Below, piece after piece: positions 57,057 to 64,000 of a DNA stretch of 64,000 bases. The notes under the pieces are model-generated. The model saw nothing but the letters and a program-made list of their open reading frames with translations. It searched no databases and was not told the DNA's origin. Each line of letters starts with the position of its first letter. Within the stretch, counting starts at the first letter, position 1. This DNA is from Ilex aquifolium (taxonomy: Eukaryota > Streptophyta > Magnoliopsida > Aquifoliales > Aquifoliaceae), in contig OX637393.1 of NCBI GenBank assembly GCA_951799425.1, positions 9,432,244 through 9,496,243 on the forward strand. The letters run 5' to 3'. Made by a program: the position numbers and the translations under genes.

Positions 57057-57999
57057 TGTATATATTGAAGCAAGTAGGTGTTGATGGAGTTGGTGCATGG
57101 TGTTTCAATTACATACGGTTACTACAAAATTTGTTCCAAATGGTAATTACAAGCAGGTGAGGTCCATTAAATTCAAGCTGGGATTTGGTGGGAAACTTTT
57201 ATTGATATGTAATAAATTACAATCAAGGTAGTATGACTTGTCATCAGATTTGTAAACTATTTACTACAATTGAGTTCAAATACACTCATAACAGTTGTAA
57301 ATCCTATAGGTGTCACTAATTACAATTTATATATAATTTTTTTTTGGTGGCATTCACAAAAAAATAAAAAAACATACAAATTTTCTTGATAATCGACATT
57401 GTAATTATTAATTTTTTATTATATTAATTTTAAATTTATTAAATGGGTAGGCGAGTATTAAAAGGGTTGACATGACTCACCCGAAAATTCATGCTTATAA
57501 AACGTGTCTGACGGGTTAACCCATTTATCACCCGAACTCGTTAGGATCTATATGAAAATTCGCTTAATTATTGTCGATTTTTGTCGTTTAACTGTGTCGT
57601 ACATGTGTTGCACATCCTAGTAAGTCCGTTAACAAATTAGTTTTAATATGTATACCCATTGGATTAGTTCGCACTTAATTTTGTTACAGTTCTAATTTTG
57701 TTTCATTTTTTATTCAATTAGTCTGATTAATTTATTGCCAATTTTTTTTTTTTTTGTGGTTGAATTAAATTACATGTTATGTTAGTTGGAATATAGTAAT
57801 ATTTTATTTAAAATTTTAAAATCGATAAATATAATAAATTAAATTATCTTGTGTAAATTTATCACCCCATTTATGAAATTTAAAAAAATAAAACACCCTA
57901 AATAATCTCATATTGAAAATTCAAATAAAATATGAAATACCGGCCATTTCCTCCAATCGTTAACCTCTCTTTTTTCCCCCAAAAGTGAAGAACATCTCT
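57057..57999. other. Gene-free stretch with a dispersed repeat
   Basis: The portion at about 57430-57620 carries GGGTTGACATGACTCACC, ACGGGTTAACCCATTTATCACC and CTGTGTCGTACATGTGTTG, relatives of the ACACGA/TGACACCC repeats seen at 33868 and 38291. No gene was seen. Confidence 0.45.
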
Positions 58000-58140
58000 C
58001 TCTCTTAGAACCGAAATTTTTGCGAATCCATTCTCTTCTCCAACTCTCTCTCTTAGAACCGACATTTTCGAACCCATCTGAGGCTCTATCTCTCTCTCTT
58101 AGAACCGACCTTTTCCAACCCATTCTCTATTTCTTTCGAT
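58000..58140 (+). repeat. Triplicated leader-like repeat of about 50 bp
   Basis: TCTCTCTCTTAGAACCGA occurs three times (near 57997, 58047 and 58099). Each copy is followed by (A/C)(A/C)TTTT and then a (G/C)CGAA(T/C)CCATTCT or CCAACCCATTCT block. It looks like an amplified 5' leader, and is followed at 58200-58206 by a possible donor (AAGGTAAGC). Confidence 0.7.
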
Positions 58141-59442
58141 CTCTCTTCCCTCTCTGTCTCCACAACAAGTCGACGAGTGTGTTGGTTGTCTTCATCAAGC
58201 ACCGAAGGTAAGCTCTTTTCTACTTCTCCATGTCTCTCTATTTATCCATATTCTGTCCACCATCTCTCTATTGTTTCCCATTTGAAGACCCCATAAAAAA
58301 TCTATCAACAACCCCCAAACATTCCACCAAATAACCCAGTCAAAAACCCCAAATATCCCCCCTCACGAAAAAATCAACAAAAAACCCACCAAATACCCAA
58401 AAAAATGCCACCGAAAAACCCACAAAATTCCTTTGACTTGCTCTCTTCGTGTTGGATAGTTAGAAGACAACCCAAAAAACCCACAAAATCACTTCTCATT
58501 ATAAGAATACCTAACTCTTTTGATTATGTTTTTTCATCACATTGGTTTTATGAATGTTGATTATCAGAACAATAAATTAGTTTATCTAACTTCTTTGTGC
58601 TATGTAGTGAATGAACCATGCAAGAAATTACATTTTATTAGGTCTCATTTTGCACTTTCTGCGAATATAGTGTGATAGTTTGCTTTATGGTTACATGGTG
58701 TATGTAATATGTATGTACTGAATATTTGGGATATTATATCTATAGAATTTATGTGTACATTTATTATTTATGTGATGATTACCTCTTTCAAGTTTGGATG
58801 GTGTAGGCTGTTTTGGTCATGGAATATGTGACCAAGGCAATAAAAAGATACAACAAGTTGGCTGATATAATATACATGTGTGTAGTTCTTGTGTCTCATT
58901 ATTCAGAGTTCTTCATTTCATTTTGGAATTTATGTTTTTTTGAACTTGTGTTGACGTATATTGTTTTGTTTGACATTGTTCATATCCGTGAATATTGGAT
59001 GCAGAATGTTGATGGAATTAGTTTACATTTTTAATACAACTTCTTTTTCGGGTAACATGATATTTTGTTTATTTATGATAATTTATGTGATTGGTTGGTT
59101 TTCTTAGGTTGTGAAGTTTAATGAATAGTTATGAATTAAAAATGTGAATCATGTACATGAGTGGATATTGTTGTGAATTTTTTTTTTTATTGATTTTGGG
59201 GATGGGTTTTAATTTTATAGCTGTGTTTTATAAGCTTTAGTCATGTTTCATTTAATCTCATGGTTGTGCCATGCCATTTATAATCAAAGCTAATCCAATA
59301 AATGGTGGTTTGTAAGTACCGGTGATTCATATTTGAAGGTCATTTGTGGATGAGTGTATTTACATCTTAAGCAACGACAATGTAAAGAAATTTGATTGTT
59401 CTTACATATTTTTATATGTTATATCTTCACAGTTTGTATTAA
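58141..59442 (+). other. Probable leader intron(s) of the Ulp1-like gene
   Basis: T-rich sequence between a C/T-rich leader and the first recognised coding exon, with a possible donor at 58206. No convincing exon was seen, although a short open stretch near 58820-58880 (AVLVMEYVTKAIKRYNKLAD) might be one. Confidence 0.35.
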
Positions 59443-62400
59443 ATGACAACAAATTGCACTAGGGTAAAGAGGAAACAATTGGTTGGTACTGTCACGGAAG
59501 GGAATCAACGGCGACAAAAACAAGTCGATACTATAGGCGAGACATCTAGAAAAGTATGTTATACATTCTTACATTAAGTTATGTTGACAATTATGCATAC
59601 AAATAATCATTTTGTTCAACTGGACATGTACCGTTCCGTATTAATACTTCCATTACTTTACGTGTACAACATTTTGTGGCGACAAGATGGTCACCAAAAA
59701 GACTGAAAAAATTTGTTACAAATTTAAATGCTGCACAAAAACAAGCCATCATCGAAATTGGTTTGGGGGGATTACTCAGCATACAATGCACATATATTAG
59801 GCATGATTTGTGTGCATGGTTGGCAGAACGATTTGATCCCCAGAAGTGTGCGTTCAACTTGTATGGGAAATGGGCGAAGTTCACCCCCCAAGATGTCACC
59901 TACATACTAGGTTTGCAATTCGCGAGGACAAATGTGGTGACAACGGGTACAAAGGACATCATTAACGATCTTTGTACGTCTATATTTAATGGACAACCGG
60001 AGGTATCTTTGAAACATTTGGCGGAGCGCCTTACTTGAATCACAAATGCATCTGACGAATTTATACGGCTGTCTGTTTTATATATTATTGGTTGTATGTT
60101 TCGTCCAACAATGCGAACAACGCTAAGTGTTGCTGCATTACATTCTGTTGTTGACGTGCCTTCTTTAAGACATACTAATTGGTGCAAGTTTGTATTTGAT
60201 GGAGTCATCGAAGGCATTCAAAAATTTCAAATGTTCCGGACGAGGATCATTGGGTGGCTATTTGGTAGTTCTGATGGTAATTTACTTATAAAAACCATGT
60301 TTGTTAATGTATTTGTGGTATACAATGGGTAAATAGTGTCTTATGGTTTTCAGTTTATTTGGTATGTAGGTTTTATATCTTGAACGAGTTACACCAAGAG
60401 GAGAAACCATAATTCCTTTGGTTTTTCGAGAGGTCCCACGAATTGGACAGTGGGGTGACAACGATGTCAGTAAACGAATGAACACTATCTTGAAGTTAGG
60501 AGGCTTCAATCTCGATGAGGTATACATATTGTTATTTTTTTTCATATGCATTGTTGTATGGTAATGTCTTACATATTATTTGACGCGCATATTTCATTGG
60601 TTTTATGTATGTAGTTGGATGTATTTGTTGATGAGGAGCTAATTGATGATGCACTTGGTACCGCAACCCAGCAAGCAGTGTCTGACGTATATAAATATAT
60701 CATGTAGAATGTCTATATTTCCCAAATCGTTTTATAGAAGATCATGGCGAATATTGCTTTTAGTATGCTTTGTCATTTTTTTTTTAATTTGTGGCTGCAA
60801 ATATTTGACCGTACTGTAAATTATTACGTATGTTTGTTTGTAGGATTTGCGGGTAAGAATTGGAAGACTTGAGGTTCTTGCCGAACGCATGGAAAAAAAG
60901 TTTGATACTTTTGCATCACACTGCACAACATCTTTGTCTGTGATGGAAAAAAAACTGGGTGAGATTGGACATATTGTGTCCCAATTTGTTGATAAATCGG
61001 CGACTGCGAAGGATGTGCCACACGAAATGGGGGAAAATAAAGAGGAAGATGAAATTAATCTCACGAAGGTGTGTATATTATCCGTTTTACTGGTGAAACA
61101 TTATATGTGTATGTTAAATGTATTACCACACCTCTTACTGATGACTTCATGATGTGAATTAACGAATGAGAAATTTATATTGTAGGTCGAATTGGATGAT
61201 CAACAAGCCACAGAGGGACACCACCCAGATGAAGTATGTTTTATTGTGTTTTGTATTAAAAATTCAACATGCGTTTTCAGGTGAGTGGCACTTTGAACGC
61301 CTTATAAGATAAATTGCGTTGTAGATGGTAGATGTGGTGTTCCCACGATTAACCCATATTGATGCTGATTTGGAGCATGCAATCTAATATTACATATTTG
61401 ACAAAAATATGCCATCTGAGTATGTGCTTGTGGATCCTATATTTGACGCTATAACTTATGCTTAACACCTGTTAATTGTATCATTTTCCAATGCAACAGC
61501 GCATAAATTAATGTGTTTTGTTTACGTGTAGTGAGCTTATGGTATCATTTGTTGACCATGATCGAGGCACGAGGGAAGTGTTACAGTCCCTTGCCCCCAA
61601 ACAATGGCTAAGTGGAATTTTTCGTGAATGTTAATTTGTTGATTTTATTGTTGTGACGTTATGAGAAAGAAATTAAAGTATCGTGTCAAAAAATGTGTAA
61701 GGTAATAGATTTGTGTACATGCATAGCTCCACAAACGGGACGATGGTACTTACCTACGGTCTTCTCTGTAAGTACATGTTTTCATTTCTTGTGGATATAT
61801 TTGCATTATGCAATCAACAGTTCGTGTCATGTGGCAAACAATTAAATTATGCGTGTCAATTGATGAATTCATGCAGCGACAAGCCCTTTCAAGTACCATC
61901 ACCCGCAGTAAGGGTGCAAGCACATCTCAAAAAAAAAGCAGAAGTTTAGTCGCCTCACACTCCCTAATTTTAGAACAACTACAAAGGTAGTCTATATTGA
62001 AAATTCCGTTTTCTAATTGTTTTTAAGTTAATCCATGCTGAATAGCAGATACCTCTACCGGATTTTATGAATAAATGTCTATTTGTATGTAGATATATGT
62101 CTCAATGAATGATGAAGCATCACATTGGTATCTACTATTGGTGGATATAGATGAGAAGCAAACATTCCTACTCGATCCTCTACCAACTCCAAAATGAAAT
62201 AGGAATCGCCGGACAAATGCGAATAGAGTTGTAAGCTACTTATGGTTTTCATTAACAAAATAATGTGTCAACAATTTTTGGTGCAATTACACTACAATCT
62301 TGTTTTGTAGATTGAGGTTTTGGACGACATTCTTGCAAATAGGGCTCCTGAATTTAACCACAAATTGGGCAAATGGAAGCTTGTTGAACCAACCTGGATG

Positions 62401-62714
62401 CCCAAACAAGGCAATGGGTTTGATTGTGGACTTTTCGTAGCGAAGATGATGCAAGCATCACATTTGGGGCTAGGTTATACAATCAAGGTGAATAACAATC
62501 ACATTTCGTGCCGACACGATCAAGGTGAATAGCTCTTATTTGCATTGAGTTCGTTGGGTTCTCTCTTGAACGAGCCCTTCCATATTTAAAAATAGGTCAT
62601 AAAGGAAGAAAGTCCGGTTAACATCATTCTTTACAGGTTGATTTCGCAGTCAATCGCCCTATAACTCGATCACAGTTTCGGGACCGTAACAGTAGCCTGT
62701 GGATAAATGTTTGA
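59443..62714 (+). pseudogene. Ulp1-like C48 (SUMO) protease gene of MULE type, multi-exon, probably decayed
   Basis: The start MTTNCTRVKRKQLVGTVTEG sits in an exon ending AGAAAA/GTATGT. Exons follow at about 59676-60330 (WSPKRLKKFVTNLNAAQKQA, KCAFNLYGKWAKF, YIIGCMFRPTMRTTLSVAAL), 60370-60520, 60614-60690, 60841-61070 (coiled coil) and several short ones. The protease end has all four C48 residues: His in SHWYLLLVD (codon 62123), Asp in FLLDPLPT (62174), Gln in PKQGNGFDCG (62407) and Cys in the same motif (62425). The last block ends RNSSLWINV at 62714. Ulp1-family enzymes cut SUMO from proteins. The upstream half resembles the DUF1985-type region that accompanies Ulp1 in Kaonashi-like MULEs. 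In-frame TGA codons at 60036 and 62195 suggest decay unless they fall in introns. Confidence 0.7.
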
Positions 62715-62940
62715 GGGATGCTAAGAAGGACAAGAGCACTCTGTCCCTGATGTTGTTCTTGTTGGTGGATCAACCAGAATTGCCAATGATAAGAAAGAAG
62801 ATGGTGGTCGTGTATGCTGATATGGGTTGGCATAGCTGATTAAGGGTGAATGCCTGTGTTGATGTGGAGTTGTGTTGTGATTTGTGATGGTATGCCTTCT
62901 GTATGTAGTGTTGATTTGTTTGAAATATGTAGTTAATGAA
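62715..62940. other. Short spacer after the Ulp1-like gene
   Basis: GT-rich sequence (TGTTGATTTGTTTG-like words). It could be the Ulp1-like 3' UTR or the beginning of the LINE remnant. Confidence 0.35.
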
Positions 62941-63833
62941 AGATGTTCAGGGGAGTATGGAAGCATGGAAGTGCCTTGGATGGTTTTTTTTTTTTTTTTT
63001 GCTTTCACTTTTTTAAGTATTTTGTTATGTTATGGAGATTGATTTGTCTTTCTTCTTTACTTCTTGTAATGCTGATTTGTCTGATGGGGAACTGTGAATT
63101 GGATCCTGATGGCACTTATATGAGTGCCTTTTTATTTTTGGTGCCCGGCTTATGTTTTTTTTTTTTGGTGACTGGTTTGTGTTATTTAAAAATGGGAGAG
63201 ATGATGATGCATTGGTGTTGCTGCTATGTTGCTGTTATTGTTTCTTGCAGCTGCCGGGTTCTGTGAGCATACATTGTGTTGTGCTGTGTTCTGTGCTGCA
63301 GTTTCTGGGACTCTTGTCAGAAATGCAGCTTCATTGAATGATTGGAGGCTGTGCTTGGCATTGTTTGAGAATGCTGGTTCAAATAAAGGAGATGTTGGGA
63401 TGTTTGGAATATCAGTTGAGGCATATTTTCAGGGAATCAAATATGGGTGCAGACTGTTTAGCCAATAAAGTAGTGCTGGACAGAGGCTCTTCTGATCTGT
63501 GGGGTTCTGTCAGGTTGCCATATGCAGTTAGGATGATGCTGATGCAGGATCTAAGAGGATTCCCTGTGCTGCGTACTAAGAGGAAGTTGGTATGTGATTA
63601 CAAGGAGGATGTAGTTCTTACTTAGAGCAGCAGAAGACTGATGCATTGTAATTGATTTTCTGTTACTCTTGAAACTTCTGATCTCTGTTTTTCTTGTAAT
63701 AGAATTTCTGATTTTTAGCTTGTAACAGTTTTTTCTGTTTTGCTTGTAAACAGTTATCTGTTTTTTGATTCTTGTAATTTTTTGGGATTCAATCTATAAA
63801 ATTATCTCCTTTCTCAAAAAAAAAAAAAAAAAC
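62941..63833 (+). mobile_element. LINE remnant with 3' poly(A) tail
   Basis: An 18-base A run at 63816-63833 closes the segment. Upstream is a T-rich 3' UTR with repeated TTCTGTT(A/T)(C/T)(T/A)CTTGTAA-like words. The coding remnant at 63338-63625 ends in an RNase-H-like (RVT_3-type) block, EYQLRHIFRESNMGADCLAN, as at the C-terminus of plant L1-type LINEs. The reverse transcriptase and endonuclease are missing, consistent with 5' truncation. The left boundary is uncertain because no target duplication was found. Confidence 0.6.
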
Positions 63834-64000
63834 AGTCAGTTCACATTCCAGTCACCAGTCCACATTGTATTTCAATATATAAATACCGCCTACCTATGCA
63901 CATTTCATTCACCAATTTAAACATTGTATTCTAATATATACATCCCGCCTAACAAATCACATTCCAGCTCCCAGACAACATTGTATTCCACTATATACGT
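63834..64000. repeat. Tandem repeat of about 58 bp, running off the window
   Basis: Nearly three copies, each with a CACATT(C/T)CA(G/T)-type start, an (A)ACATTGTATT(T/C)C(A/C)A(A/C)TATATA block and a CCGCCTA block. The array continues beyond the window edge. Confidence 0.65.

Overview
This is a transposon-dense stretch of a plant nuclear genome, most likely a eudicot. The non-coding sequence is AT-rich, genes carry GT-AG introns, and the recognisable proteins are plant-type: a BZR1-domain transcription factor, an ATP11 assembly factor, a KxDL protein and an SPF45/DRT111 exon. Most of the window is mobile DNA. I assigned families from sequence motifs, terminal inverted repeats (TIRs) and target-site duplications (TSDs) read by eye; no database search was run.

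Host genes, left to right. The last exon of an SPF45/DRT111-like splicing factor is at 2442-2738 (+). A two-exon BZR1-domain protein is at 7441-6619 (-). A mitochondrial F1-ATPase assembly factor (ATP11 family) has four coding exons at 31548-33624 (+), probably with a 5' UTR exon near 27480-27765. A small protein carrying a KEN box and a destruction box is at 37355-37681 (+). A KxDL-motif protein (KXD1 homologue) has three exons at 44042-39151 (-), and its 3.3-kb first intron is packed with MITEs.

Mobile DNA. 55-1080 is a deleted hAT element. 3153-4513 is a Helitron filled with a GGT-type minisatellite. 5918-6288 and 43195-43847 are Mutator-type MITEs. 11760-21654 is a broken Ty3/Gypsy element of the Tat lineage, whose two end repeats lie in opposite orientation although a 5-bp target duplication is intact. 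22066-25733 is a PIF/Harbinger-like element with a decayed Myb/SANT ORF1. 26423-27356 and 44778-45999 are Harbinger-type elements, the second filled with another GGT-type minisatellite. A solo LTR is at 29704-30177. hAT-type MITEs are at 35966-36294, 42221-42546 and 56443-57048.

The right third (46.5-62.7 kb) is dominated by Mutator-type DNA. It starts with a 3.5-kb foldback element with a perfect 9-bp target duplication. This is followed by tandem arrays unusually rich in the palindrome GATCGATC. Next come a putative plant-transposon ORF (+), a lightly broken FAR1-like MULE transposase (-) and a multi-exon Ulp1-like SUMO protease gene (+) of the sort MULEs are known to carry. The window ends with a LINE 3' end with a poly(A) tail and a short tandem repeat.

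No tRNA, rRNA or CRISPR array was recognised. Exon limits come from splice consensus and protein similarity recalled from memory and have not been tested against transcripts.
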